Shown piece by piece: positions 1 to 10,093 of a DNA stretch of 64,000 nucleotides. The notes beneath the pieces are model-generated. The model searched no databases, was not told the origin of the DNA, and was given only the letters and a program-made list of their open reading frames with translations. The DNA is from Enterobacter chuandaensis (GTDB lineage Bacteria > Pseudomonadota > Gammaproteobacteria > Enterobacterales > Enterobacteriaceae): NCBI RefSeq assembly GCF_003594915.1, contig NZ_QZCS01000017.1:34234-98233 (forward strand). The letters are read 5' to 3'. The first letter of the stretch is position 1; the number at the start of each line of letters is the position of its first letter. The position numbers and the translations under genes were made by a program.

Positions 1-1
1 T

Positions 2-277
2 GGTCTGGCGATTGGCTACGTCATCATCCTGGCGCGTAAGTTCACCATCAACCAGAGCAACTCCACCTACGGTGCAGACGTGATGATGGGCGCGGGTAAC
101 GCCTCCGGCCGCTTCCTCGGGCCGTTGATTATCCTCAGCGCCATGACCGCCTCCATTCCAATCGGCGTCGGTTCGCTGGTGGGCGCGCTGCTGTTCTACA
201 TCTGGCAGAAGCCGATTACCGGCGGTGCGATCCTCGGCGCGATGATTTTGGGCTGGCTGTTCCCGGTCGCTCTTTAA
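2..277 (+). CDS. DUF4310 family membrane protein, 3' part only
   Basis: The reading frame is open from the window edge to the TAA at 275-277, so only the last 91 residues are present. They form two or three hydrophobic, glycine/alanine-rich segments, with a conserved-looking GAGNASGRFLGP stretch between them. In enterobacterial dga-type operons a set of small DUF4312/DUF4311/DUF4310 membrane proteins precedes the metallohydrolase, DgaE and DgaF genes, and that order is seen here. The protein is probably part of an uncharacterised inner-membrane transporter for the sugar acid handled downstream; this role is inferred from context. The family assignment rests on the tail sequence plus gene order. 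Confidence 0.7.
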   Translation, partial: GLAIGYVIILARKFTINQSNSTYGADVMMGAGNASGRFLGPLIILSAMTASIPIGVGSLVGALLFYIWQKPITGGAILGAMILGWLFPVAL

Positions 278-319
278 TACCCGCGGGCGCTCCGGCGCCC
301 GCCTTATCAGGAGATCCTC

Positions 320-1453
320 ATGTTTGATTTACTCCTGCGCCGTGCGCGCCTCGCCGACGATACCCTGACCGATATCGCCATTCAGGACGGGAAGATCGCC
401 GCGACGGGCGAAATTGACGCTCCCGCCCGCAAGACGGTTGAGCTTCACGGTGACGTGTACGTCAGCGCAGGCTGGATTGATTCCCACGTTCACTGCTACC
501 CGAACTCCCCGATTTACCACGACGAGCCGGACAGCGTGGGCATTGCCACTGGCGTCACCACCGTGGTGGACGCGGGCAGTACCGGGGCCGACGACGTGGA
601 CGATTTTTACGACATCACCCGCAAAGCCTCCACCGACGTCTTTGCCCTGCTGAACATCTCCCGCGTGGGGCTGATTGCCCAGAACGAGCTGGCTAATATG
701 GCCAACATCGACGCCGACGCGGTGAAGCAGGCGGTGAAGCGCCACCCGGATTTTATCGTCGGCCTGAAGGCGCGCATGAGCAGCAGCGTGGTGGGTGAGA
801 ACGGCATTACGCCGCTGGAGCGCGCCAAAGCCATTCAGAAAGAGAACGGCGATCTGCCGCTGATGGTACACATTGGCAATAACCCGCCAAACCTCGACGA
901 AATTGCCGAGCTGCTGAGCTCCGGCGACATCATTACCCACTGCTACAACGGCAAGCCAAACCGCATTCTGACGCCCTCCGGCGAGCTGCGCGCCTCCATT
1001 ACGTCTGCGCTGAAGCGCGGCGTGCGTCTGGACGTCGGCCACGGCACGGCGAGCTTCAGCTTTGAGGTGGCGAAACGCGCCATCGCGATGGGCATTCTGC
1101 CACACACCATCAGCTCGGATATCTACTGCCGCAACCGCATCAACGGCCCGGTCGGCTCGCTGGCAAGCGTGATGTCGAAGTTTCTCGCCATCGGCATGTC
1201 ATTGCCGCAGGTGATTGACTGCGTGACCTCGAACGCTGCCGATGGTCTGCGCCTGGCGCGGAAGGGCCGCATCCAGCCGGGTCTCGACGCGGATTTAACG
1301 CTGTTCACGATTAAACGCCAGCCAACGGTGCTGACGGATGCTGAAAACGACAGCCTGCAGGCTGAACACATTCTGGTGCCGCTTGCCGCGATCCGCGCGG
1401 GCAAGGGCTACATGACCGAACAAGGGAGCACGGAACATGTCTTCGATTTATGA
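320..1453 (+). CDS. amidohydrolase/deacetylase family metallohydrolase (dga-type operon)
   Basis: A 377-residue TIM-barrel amidohydrolase. The metal ligands can be placed by motif: H56 and H58 in DSHVHCYP, the probable carboxylated lysine K150 in FIVGLKAR, H184 in MVHIG, H207 in ITHCY and D267 in SSDIY. This is the usual binuclear amidohydrolase set. The start is preceded by AGGAG. The gene overlaps the next one by 17 bp, so the two are translationally linked. In dga-type operons this enzyme sits with a PLP-dependent lyase and a keto-deoxy-phosphogluconate aldolase; it probably deacylates or hydrolyses the substrate before DgaE acts. The exact substrate cannot be read from sequence. Confidence 0.88.
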   Translation: MFDLLLRRARLADDTLTDIAIQDGKIAATGEIDAPARKTVELHGDVYVSAGWIDSHVHCYPNSPIYHDEPDSVGIATGVTTVVDAGSTGADDVDDFYDITRKASTDVFALLNISRVGLIAQNELANMANIDADAVKQAVKRHPDFIVGLKARMSSSVVGENGITPLERAKAIQKENGDLPLMVHIGNNPPNLDEIAELLSSGDIITHCYNGKPNRILTPSGELRASITSALKRGVRLDVGHGTASFSFEVAKRAIAMGILPHTISSDIYCRNRINGPVGSLASVMSKFLAIGMSLPQVIDCVTSNAADGLRLARKGRIQPGLDADLTLFTIKRQPTVLTDAENDSLQAEHILVPLAAIRAGKGYMTEQGSTEHVFDL

Positions 1454-2555
1454 GAAGTACAACTTAAAGCAGGTTATCAACACCTCAGGCCGCATGACGG
1501 CGCTGGGCGTCTCCACGCCGCGCCCGGAAGTGGTGCAGGCGGCGATGGACGGCATGAATCACTATTTTGAGATGAAGGATTTGGTTAACAAAACCGGGGA
1601 ATACATCGCGAAGCTGCTGGACGTGGAGGGCGCGACGGTGGTCTCCTGCGCGTCAGCGGGCATTGCCCAGTCCGTGGCGGCGGTGCTGGTAAAAGACAGC
1701 GACTGGCTGCTGGAAAACCTGCACGTCACCCCTATCGAGAACAACGAGATCGTGCTGCCGAAAGGCCACAACGTTAACTTTGGCGCGCCGGTCGGCACCA
1801 TGGTGGCGCTGGGCGGCGGTAAGCTGGTGGAGGCGGGGTACGCCAACGAATGCTCCGCCGATCAACTGGCGGCGGCGATCACCCCGCGCTCCGCGGCGAT
1901 CCTCTACATCAAATCGCACCACTGCGTGCAGAAAAGCATGCTCAGCGTCGAGCAGGCGGCAGTGGTGGCGCGCAAGCACGATCTCCCGCTGATCGTCGAT
2001 GCGGCTGCGGAAGAAGATCTGCACGTGTACTACCGCTCCGGCGCGGATCTGGTGATCTACAGTGGCGCGAAGGCGATTGAAGGGCCCACCAGCGGGCTGG
2101 TGATCGGCAAAACCCAGTACGTTGAGTGGGTGAAGCGCCAGACGGCGGGCATTGGCCGCGCCATGAAGGTGGGCAAAGAGGGCATTCTTGGCCTGACCTG
2201 CGCCATCGAGCACTACCTGACGGCGACCAAAGAGAGCGGCGCCGAGATGGTGGCGAAGATGACGCCGTTTATCGACGCGCTTAACACCCTCAACGGCGTG
2301 ACCGCGCGCGTGGTCTGGGACAGCGCCGGTCGCGATATCGCGCGCACCGAAATTAAGTTCGACGAAGCCACCACCGGCGTCGGCACGGGCGACCTGGTGG
2401 CGAAGCTCAAGCAGGGCGAATACGCCATCTATTTCCGTGGCTACAAGGCCAACGAAGGGATTATCGAAGCGGACGTGCGCAGCGTGACTGCTGACCAGCT
2501 GAACATCGTGTATCGCCGCATTAGCGAAGTGTTAGGACAGGAGAAAAAAGCATGA
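1437..2555 (+). CDS. dgaE: DgaE-type pyridoxal phosphate-dependent ammonia lyase
   Basis: A 372-residue fold-type I PLP enzyme of the SelA/DgaE group. The PLP lysine is K212 in IYSGAKAIEGP, and the cofactor-ring aspartate is probably D188 in LIVDAAAEE. In Salmonella, DgaE dehydrates and deaminates D-glucosaminate 6-phosphate to 2-keto-3-deoxygluconate 6-phosphate. Here it overlaps the metallohydrolase upstream by 17 bp and the aldolase downstream by 4 bp (ATGA), forming a compact catabolic operon. The upstream permease type and the regulator differ from the Salmonella mannose-PTS dga operon, so the natural substrate may be a related amino-sugar acid rather than glucosaminate. Confidence 0.85.
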   Translation: MSSIYEKYNLKQVINTSGRMTALGVSTPRPEVVQAAMDGMNHYFEMKDLVNKTGEYIAKLLDVEGATVVSCASAGIAQSVAAVLVKDSDWLLENLHVTPIENNEIVLPKGHNVNFGAPVGTMVALGGGKLVEAGYANECSADQLAAAITPRSAAILYIKSHHCVQKSMLSVEQAAVVARKHDLPLIVDAAAEEDLHVYYRSGADLVIYSGAKAIEGPTSGLVIGKTQYVEWVKRQTAGIGRAMKVGKEGILGLTCAIEHYLTATKESGAEMVAKMTPFIDALNTLNGVTARVVWDSAGRDIARTEIKFDEATTGVGTGDLVAKLKQGEYAIYFRGYKANEGIIEADVRSVTADQLNIVYRRISEVLGQEKKA

Positions 2556-3292
2556 AACTGACCCCCAATTTTTACCGTGACCGCGTCTGCCTGAACGTGC
2601 TGGCAGGCTCTAAAGCCAACGCCAGCGCCATTTACGAGGCGGCGGAAGGTCACGTGCTGGTGGGCGTGCTCTCCAAAAATTACCCGGACGTGGCGAGCGC
2701 CGTTGCCGATATGCGTGAATACGCCGCGCTGATTGATAACGCGCTCTCCGTAGGCCTCGGCGCGGGGGATCCGAACCAGTCGGCGATGGTGAGCGAGATC
2801 TCCCGTCAGGTGCAGCCGCAGCATGTCAACCAGGTGTTCACCGGTGTGGCCACCAGCCGCGCGCTGCTGGGGCAGAATGAATCGGTGGTTAACGGTCTGG
2901 TCTCTCCGACCGGCACCGTGGGTATGGTTAAAATCTCCACCGGCCCGCTGAGCAGCAATGCGCCGGACGGCATCGTGCCGGTTGAAACCGCGATCGCCCT
3001 GCTGAAAGATTTCGGCGGCAGCTCCATCAAATACTTCCCGATGGGCGGCCTCAAGTGCCGTGACGAGTACCAGGCGGTGGCGGAAGCCTGCGCCCGTCAC
3101 GACTTCTGGCTGGAGCCAACCGGGGGCATCGATCTGGAAAACTATGAGGCGATCCTGCAGATCGCCCTCGACGCGGGCGTGAGCAAAATCATCCCGCATA
3201 TCTACAGTTCAATTATCGACAAAGCCAGCGGCGATACGCGCCCGGAAGATGTGCGTACGCTGCTGGCGATGACGAAGAAGCTGGTGAAGTAG
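2552..3292 (+). CDS. dgaF: DgaF-type 2-dehydro-3-deoxy-phosphogluconate aldolase
   Basis: A 246-residue class I aldolase-type protein matching the KDGP aldolase DgaF family in length. It is expected to cleave the keto-deoxy sugar phosphate made by DgaE to pyruvate and glyceraldehyde 3-phosphate. The segment SSIKYFPMGGLKCRDEY contains lysines that fit a Schiff-base role, but which one is catalytic is not certain from the sequence alone. The start codon overlaps the dgaE stop (ATGA), with GGAG just upstream. It probably completes cytoplasmic breakdown of the substrate, feeding central metabolism. Confidence 0.86.
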   Translation: MKLTPNFYRDRVCLNVLAGSKANASAIYEAAEGHVLVGVLSKNYPDVASAVADMREYAALIDNALSVGLGAGDPNQSAMVSEISRQVQPQHVNQVFTGVATSRALLGQNESVVNGLVSPTGTVGMVKISTGPLSSNAPDGIVPVETAIALLKDFGGSSIKYFPMGGLKCRDEYQAVAEACARHDFWLEPTGGIDLENYEAILQIALDAGVSKIIPHIYSSIIDKASGDTRPEDVRTLLAMTKKLVK

Positions 3293-3317
3293 AACTCACA
3301 CATATACAGGAGCCATC

Positions 3318-4454
3318 ATGCACACCCGTAACCTGCTTGTCGCTTCACTCTCAATGCTCGCCACCGCCGCTGTCGCCCAGACGCAATACGCCTGGGTGGG
3401 TACCTATAATCCGAACGGTGAAGGGCTGTACCGTTTCACTGTTAACCCGCAAACCGGCGCGCTGAACGATAAAACGCTGGTGAGCAAACTGCCGAATGCG
3501 GCGCAGTTGACCCTTTCACAGGACGGCAAAACGCTGTATCTGGCAAGCGAAGTGGAGCAGGGCGTGGTGCAGGCGCTACGGGTGGGCGATGACGGCGCGC
3601 TGAGCGAGCTGAATCAGGTGGCGTCCGGCGGCGCGGGGCCGGTGTATCTTTCGCTGACGCCAAACGGTAAGCATCTGCTGGTGGCGAACTACGTCAGCGG
3701 ATCGATTGCCGTGTTGCCCGTCAACGCGGACGGCAGCCTGGCTGACGCGACGGACACACATCAGGATCAGGGCGAACCGGGTGCGGCGAAGCCGGAAGCG
3801 GCTGTCGAGGGGAGCTTTGCCATCAGCGATCACAACGGCCCCCATGCGCACATGATCGCCGCCGATCCGAGCGGGAAATATGTGTTTTCTACCGATCTGG
3901 GGCTGGATCGCATCTATCAGTACCGCTTTGACGATCGTACAGGAAAGCTGACGCCGAACGATCCGCCGTTTATCAGCGCCTCCTCAAAAGGCGCCGGCCC
4001 GCGCCACTTTGTCTTTACGCCGAAGGGCGATGCCCTGTGGCTGATTAACGAAGAGGCGTCTACGCTCACCCATTATACCGTGAGCGCCGACGGTACCTTA
4101 AAAGAGGGCAAAACGCTTTCAGCCCTGCCGGAAGGTTACAAAGGCACCAGCTTTGCAGCAGGGCTCGCATTAAGCGCAGACGGTAAGCAGCTGTATGTGG
4201 CGAACCGTTTGCATAACAGCATCGGGCACTTTACCGTAACAGCGGAGGGCACGCTGACGCATCAGGAGGATGTCTGGACCCGCGGCGACTACCCGCGCAC
4301 CCTGACGCTCGATAAACAGGGACGCTGGCTGTACGTCATGAACCAGCGCAGCGACAACATTACCCGTTTCCGCGTGACGCAGGACGGCAAGCTGAGCTTC
4401 GAGCCTGACTATACCCCGGTCGGCAGCCCATCCCAGATGGTCATTTCACCCTGA
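3318..4454 (+). CDS. lactonase family beta-propeller protein, exported
   Basis: A 378-residue protein of the 6-phosphogluconolactonase-like (Pgl/YbhE) seven-bladed beta-propeller family, with repeated units such as LSQDGKTLYLA, LTPNGKHLLVA and LSADGKQLYVA. Unlike cytoplasmic Pgl it starts with a signal peptide (MHTRNLL, hydrophobic core, AVA-Q cleavage near residue 20), so it should act in the periplasm. It follows dgaF by 25 bp with an AGGAG site and probably belongs to the same operon. It may open a sugar lactone before uptake of the acid, which would link it to the sugar-acid pathway; the substrate is unknown. Confidence 0.8.
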   Translation: MHTRNLLVASLSMLATAAVAQTQYAWVGTYNPNGEGLYRFTVNPQTGALNDKTLVSKLPNAAQLTLSQDGKTLYLASEVEQGVVQALRVGDDGALSELNQVASGGAGPVYLSLTPNGKHLLVANYVSGSIAVLPVNADGSLADATDTHQDQGEPGAAKPEAAVEGSFAISDHNGPHAHMIAADPSGKYVFSTDLGLDRIYQYRFDDRTGKLTPNDPPFISASSKGAGPRHFVFTPKGDALWLINEEASTLTHYTVSADGTLKEGKTLSALPEGYKGTSFAAGLALSADGKQLYVANRLHNSIGHFTVTAEGTLTHQEDVWTRGDYPRTLTLDKQGRWLYVMNQRSDNITRFRVTQDGKLSFEPDYTPVGSPSQMVISP

Positions 4455-4473
4455 GCAGTAAGAGGACAACGAC

Positions 4474-6384
4474 GTGCGATTTCCGAACCAACGTTTAGCG
4501 CAACTTTTCGATCTGTTGCAAAACGAGACGCTGCCGCAGGACGAACTGGCGCAGCGGCTGTCGGTCTCCACGCGAACCGTCCGCGCAGATATAACCGCCC
4601 TTAACGCGCTGCTGGCGAGCCACGGCGCGCAGTTTATTCTGAGCCGGGGCAACGGCTACCAGCTCAAAATTGACGATGCCGAGCGCTATCAGCAGCTGCA
4701 GGCATCGCATCCGCGCGCGCTGCGCATTCCGCGAACGGGACCGGAGCGCGTGCATTACCTGGTGGTGCGCTTCCTTACCTCCGCATTTTCCCTCAAGCTT
4801 GAAGACCTTGCTGACGAGTGGTTCGTCAGCCGCGCCACCTTGCAGAGCGACATGGTGGAAGTGCGCGAGTGGTTCCAGCGCTATAACCTGACGCTGGAAA
4901 CCCGCCCGCGCCACGGCATGAAGCTGTTTGGCAGCGAGATGTCGGTCCGCGCCTGCCTGACCGATCTCCTGTGGGAGCTGGCGCAGCAGGACAGCCTCAA
5001 CCCGCTGGTGACGGAGGTCGCGCTCAACGCCGGAGTACCGGAGCAGATGGTGGCCGTGCTGCACGACGCGCTCACCCGACACCACATTCGTCTGACCGAC
5101 GAAGGGGAGCTGTTCCTGCGCCTGTACTGCGCGGTGTCGGTGCGTCGTATCAGCGAAGGTTTTCCGCTACCGGAATTCCACGCCGAAGACGTGGAAGAGA
5201 ACGTGCGGGAAGCGGCGAAAGATATTGCGGTGGCCATTCAGGAGATGGCGGGCAAAGCGCTGTCGCCGTCCGAAGAGAGCTGGCTGTGCGTGCACATTGC
5301 GGCGCGGCAGATCCAGGAGATCGCCCCGAGCGCCATTAACGCCGACGACGACGAAGCGCTGGTCAACTACATCCTGCGCTATATCAACACCCACTATAAC
5401 TACAACCTGCTCAGCGACGCGCAGCTGCACGCAGATCTGCTCACGCACATTAAAACCATGATCACCCGCGTGCGGTATCAAATCATGATCCCTAACCCGC
5501 TGCTGGATAACATCAAGCAGCACTACCCGATGGCGTGGGATATGACCCTCGCGGCGGTGTCGAGCTGGGGCAAATACACGCCGTATGTGATCAGTGAAAA
5601 CGAGATTGGTTTTCTGGTGCTGCATATCGGCGTCGGGCTGGAGCGCCACTACAACATCGGCTACCAGCGCCAGCCGCGCGTGCTGCTGGTATGCGATGCC
5701 GGTAACGCGATGGTGCGCATGATCGAGGCGGTGCTTCAGCGTAAATACCCGCAGATTGAGGTGACGCGCACGCTCACCCTGCGCGAATACGAGCTGGCGG
5801 ATGCCATCGGCGAAGACTTTGTTATCTCCACCGCTCGCGTGAGTGAAAAATCCAAACCGGTGGTGACGATCGCCCCGTTCCCGACCGATTATCAGTTAGA
5901 GCAGATCGGCAAGCTGGTGCTGGTGGACCGCACCCGTCCGTGGATGCTGGATAAATACTTCGACGCGGCGCATTTCCGCATTCTCGACACGCCCGTTGAC
6001 CAGCAAACGCTGTTCCGGGAACTGTGCGCGCAGCTTGAAGACGAGGGGTTTGTCGGCGCGGAGTTCCTGGATTCGGTCATCGAGCGCGAAGCCATCGTCA
6101 GTACCATGCTCGGCGACGGCATCGCGCTGCCGCACTCCCTCGGCCTTTTAGCGCAGAAAACGGTGGTCTACACCGTGCTGGCCCCGCAGGGTATTCAGTG
6201 GGGGGATGAAACTGCTCATGTGATCTTCCTGCTCGCCATCAGCAAAAGCGAGTACGAAGAGGCGATGGCAATTTACGATATCTTCGTCACCTTTCTGCGC
6301 GAACGGGCGATGGCGCGCCTGTGCCAGTGCGGGGATTTTGCCGGGTTTAAGGCGGTGGCGATGGAGAGTTTGAGTCGGTTTTGA
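4474..6384 (+). CDS. BglG/PRD-family transcriptional regulator with EIIB-like and EIIA domains
   Basis: A 636-residue multidomain PTS-controlled regulator starting at GTG behind AGAGGA. In order: an N-terminal winged HTH (about 1-60), a second Mga-type HTH (about 85-165), two PRD domains (about 180-395), an EIIB-like domain with C407 in LLVCDAGNAM, and a C-terminal EIIA domain with phosphoacceptor H554 in GIALPHSLG. Such proteins are switched by phosphorylation from HPr and a sugar-specific EIIB. It lies 20 bp after the lactonase as last gene of the operon, implying autogenous control. Its targets are presumably the dga-type genes; the promoter lies left of the window. Confidence 0.87.
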   Translation: MRFPNQRLAQLFDLLQNETLPQDELAQRLSVSTRTVRADITALNALLASHGAQFILSRGNGYQLKIDDAERYQQLQASHPRALRIPRTGPERVHYLVVRFLTSAFSLKLEDLADEWFVSRATLQSDMVEVREWFQRYNLTLETRPRHGMKLFGSEMSVRACLTDLLWELAQQDSLNPLVTEVALNAGVPEQMVAVLHDALTRHHIRLTDEGELFLRLYCAVSVRRISEGFPLPEFHAEDVEENVREAAKDIAVAIQEMAGKALSPSEESWLCVHIAARQIQEIAPSAINADDDEALVNYILRYINTHYNYNLLSDAQLHADLLTHIKTMITRVRYQIMIPNPLLDNIKQHYPMAWDMTLAAVSSWGKYTPYVISENEIGFLVLHIGVGLERHYNIGYQRQPRVLLVCDAGNAMVRMIEAVLQRKYPQIEVTRTLTLREYELADAIGEDFVISTARVSEKSKPVVTIAPFPTDYQLEQIGKLVLVDRTRPWMLDKYFDAAHFRILDTPVDQQTLFRELCAQLEDEGFVGAEFLDSVIEREAIVSTMLGDGIALPHSLGLLAQKTVVYTVLAPQGIQWGDETAHVIFLLAISKSEYEEAMAIYDIFVTFLRERAMARLCQCGDFAGFKAVAMESLSRF

Positions 6385-6390
6385 GGTAAG

Positions 6391-6411
6391 GGCGGACGGA
6401 TAACATCCGCC
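6391..6411 (+). terminator. terminator after the dga-type operon
   Basis: GGCGGA at 6391-6396 pairs with TCCGCC at 6406-6411 across a 9-nt loop and is followed by TTTAATT. It lies 7 bp after the regulator stop and just before the convergent nrdG stop, and may work in both directions. Confidence 0.6.
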
Positions 6412-6416
6412 TTTAA

Positions 6417-6881
6417 TTAGCGCAGATGATGCACAACCTGGTTGCTGCTGCCGCGCCAGATAAGCATAGGATCTTTTAGATCCTGCACGAACTTGCCGTC
6501 GACCAGGACGTTAATCAGATCCACCACTTCCATCTGCTGCGCATTCAGTTCATCCAGCTTATATCCCGTCCAGACCCAGATATCTTTTCCCGCACACTCT
6601 GCCCGAATGCGCTTCACCAGCTTCAGGATCTCCGGCACGTTTTGCGGGTGCAGCGGGTCGCCGCCGGAGAGGGAAATTCCCTGGCGTTTGATGCGCGTGT
6701 CGTTCAGGTCGTTGATGATTCGGTCTTCCATCCCGGCGGTAAACGGCATGCCGGAATTTACGCGCCAGGTGCTTTTGTTGTAGCAGCCGGGGCACTCATG
6801 AACGCAGCCTGAAACGAACAGGGTGCAGCGGGTGCCGGGGCCGTTGACGATGTCGACGGGGTAGTACTGATGATAATTCAT
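6417..6881 (-). CDS. nrdG: anaerobic ribonucleotide reductase activase
   Basis: A 154-residue radical-SAM activase. The CxxxCxxC cluster motif is C26-C30-C33 in SGCVHECPGCY, and LSGGDPL supplies the SAM-binding GGD-type motif. NrdG reduces SAM at a 4Fe-4S cluster and generates the glycyl radical on NrdD, allowing deoxynucleotide synthesis without oxygen. Length and sequence are close to E. coli NrdG. It is downstream of nrdD, separated by 130 bp that hold a pair of inverted extragenic palindromes. Confidence 0.97.
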   Translation of the reverse strand: MNYHQYYPVDIVNGPGTRCTLFVSGCVHECPGCYNKSTWRVNSGMPFTAGMEDRIINDLNDTRIKRQGISLSGGDPLHPQNVPEILKLVKRIRAECAGKDIWVWTGYKLDELNAQQMEVVDLINVLVDGKFVQDLKDPMLIWRGSSNQVVHHLR

Positions 6882-6902
6882 AGCGTTAACCTGATGCCAT
6901 TA

Positions 6903-6993
6903 CCCCTCACCCGCCCTCTCCCCACAGGGGAGAGGGGGAAAGGCCGCACCGAGCAGTCCCCTCTCCCCTGTGGGGAGAGGGTTAGGGTGAGGG
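6903..6993. repeat. paired inverted extragenic palindrome between nrdD and nrdG (CCCTCTCCCC family)
   Basis: Two inverted copies of one palindromic unit: 6903-6938 and 6958-6993. Each combines a CCCCTCACCC-like arm with a CCCTCTCCCC/GGGGAGAGGG hairpin; single units recur at 34218-34266, 37537-37582 and 45833-45868. Lying inside the nrdDG transcript, it could affect mRNA processing or relative expression of the two genes. Confidence 0.85.
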
Positions 6994-7011
6994 GAAAATT
7001 CGATGAAGAAC

Positions 7012-9150
<2,139 letters not shown>

Positions 9151-9310
9151 GATCACTCCATTTTTAAAAACAGGTTATCCACAGAGGCGGAGAAGTATTC
9201 ACCGGGCGTATCCTCAGCCAGTCCAGTTACTTCCCTCGTTCCCAATATTTGTTATCCACAATTCCGGAGAGCTGGCTCGCCGTCTTGTTGTAGGAATAGT
9301 AGTCGATTAA

Positions 9311-9326
9311 TACAAGATGTTGGGTT
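9311..9326 (-). promoter_or_regulatory. NrdR box 1 upstream of nrdD (candidate)
   Basis: Read on the minus strand, AACCCAACATCTTGTA resembles the 16-bp NrdR box consensus (ACA-rich half, AT centre, TTGT-rich half). Its centre is 32 bp from the second box at 9343-9358, close to whole helical turns, as expected for paired NrdR boxes. Confidence 0.6.
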
Positions 9327-9342
9327 GGAGTGCATTTTAAAT

Positions 9343-9358
9343 GCTACATATAGTGATT
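9343..9358 (-). promoter_or_regulatory. NrdR box 2 upstream of nrdD (candidate)
   Basis: Minus-strand AATCACTATATGTAGC matches the CACTATAT core of the NrdR box. It overlaps the proximal FNR-like site (9353-9366), so repressor and activator binding would be expected to interfere. Confidence 0.6.
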
Positions 9359-9366
9359 TGCATCAA
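9353..9366 (-). promoter_or_regulatory. FNR-like site, proximal (nrdD promoter)
   Basis: GTGATttgcATCAA differs from TTGAT-N4-ATCAA at one base. Its centre (9359.5) is exactly 31 bp from that of the distal site. If the start is near 9326, the two sites fall at about -33.5 and -64.5, the spacing reported for E. coli nrdDG. Confidence 0.65.
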
Positions 9367-9383
9367 ACAAGTTTGCGATTTAT

Positions 9384-9397
9384 TTGATGCAGAACAA
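9384..9397 (-). promoter_or_regulatory. FNR-like site, distal (nrdD promoter)
   Basis: TTGATgcagAACAA differs from the FNR consensus at one position. The 9157-9519 intergenic region contains these FNR and NrdR sites, a predicted nrdD leader of about 175 nt, and the hairpin ending the EIIA gene; I see no ORF worth calling in it. Confidence 0.65.
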
Positions 9398-9484
9398 AGT
9401 AAAAAGACGAGAGTACAAACGGCGGGCGCTTCAGCCTTTGTAAAGACCTGAAAGAAAAAATTGATTAATTATTCAACAAAAACA

Positions 9485-9513
9485 AGCGCTCAGCATAGCC
9501 TGCACTGAGCGCT
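9485..9513 (-). terminator. terminator of the mannosidase/PTS operon
   Basis: AGCGCTCAG (9485-9493) and CTGAGCGCT (9505-9513) form a hairpin. On the minus strand it is followed by a T-rich run (TTGTTTTTG), just after the EIIA stop at 9520. Confidence 0.7.
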
Positions 9514-9519
9514 GCTTGT

Positions 9520-10092
9520 TTAACTCACGCTGCAGACCCAGCTCAATCCCGCCTGCAAAAAAGCGGCGATAGCGATACTGCCCAGCGCCACCGGGATGAG
9601 AAGGGAGCGTTCAGGAGCATCTTCCTGTTTTTGAGGTTCTTCAGCACGCAGGGCGAACATCGCCTCTTCCCGGGTGCGCGCCGCCAGAAGCTGTTCGCGC
9701 ATCTGATCTTCCGTTAGTCTGCTGGTCAGCGTCGTCAGCAGCTGCATATGGGTACTGCCTGCTTCTGAGGGCGGAATGGCGAGCAGGAAAACCATTCTCA
9801 CTTCTTCATCACCGTCCAGCCCCGGCCAGCGTATCGGGTCGTCAAAGAGCGCCAGACAAAACGCCGCCTGCTGCACCGCCTCGGTTTTACCGTGCGGAAC
9901 GGCGAGCGCTTCACCCAGCGCGGTAGGACCTTCACTTTCGCGTTGTAAAACGCTCTGGATAAACGTTTCTTCATCGCTGATGATATTTTGCCCGGCGAGC
10001 GGTTCGGCGAGCCAGCGGATCAATGCTTCAGGCGTACGCTGTGGCGGATTGATAAACACCAGTTCGGGATGCGTCAATGCAAGCAAGTTCAT
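9520..10092 (-). CDS. PTS fructose-family EIIA protein with hydrophobic C-terminal tail
   Basis: A 190-residue protein. Residues 1-150 form a fructose/mannitol-type EIIA domain with phosphoacceptor H67 in EALAVPHGKTE. After a charged linker (about 151-162), the last 28 residues (SLLIPVALGSIAIAAF...) are hydrophobic enough to be a membrane segment. That is unusual for EIIA, which is normally soluble or fused to EIIBC; the tail could tether it beside the EIIBC permease encoded upstream. The gene begins 1 bp after the mannosidase stop, so it is translationally coupled. It should pass phosphate from HPr to the EIIB domain of the partner permease. Confidence 0.85.
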   Translation of the reverse strand: MNLLALTHPELVFINPPQRTPEALIRWLAEPLAGQNIISDEETFIQSVLQRESEGPTALGEALAVPHGKTEAVQQAAFCLALFDDPIRWPGLDGDEEVRMVFLLAIPPSEAGSTHMQLLTTLTSRLTEDQMREQLLAARTREEAMFALRAEEPQKQEDAPERSLLIPVALGSIAIAAFLQAGLSWVCSVS

Positions 10093-10093
10093 A

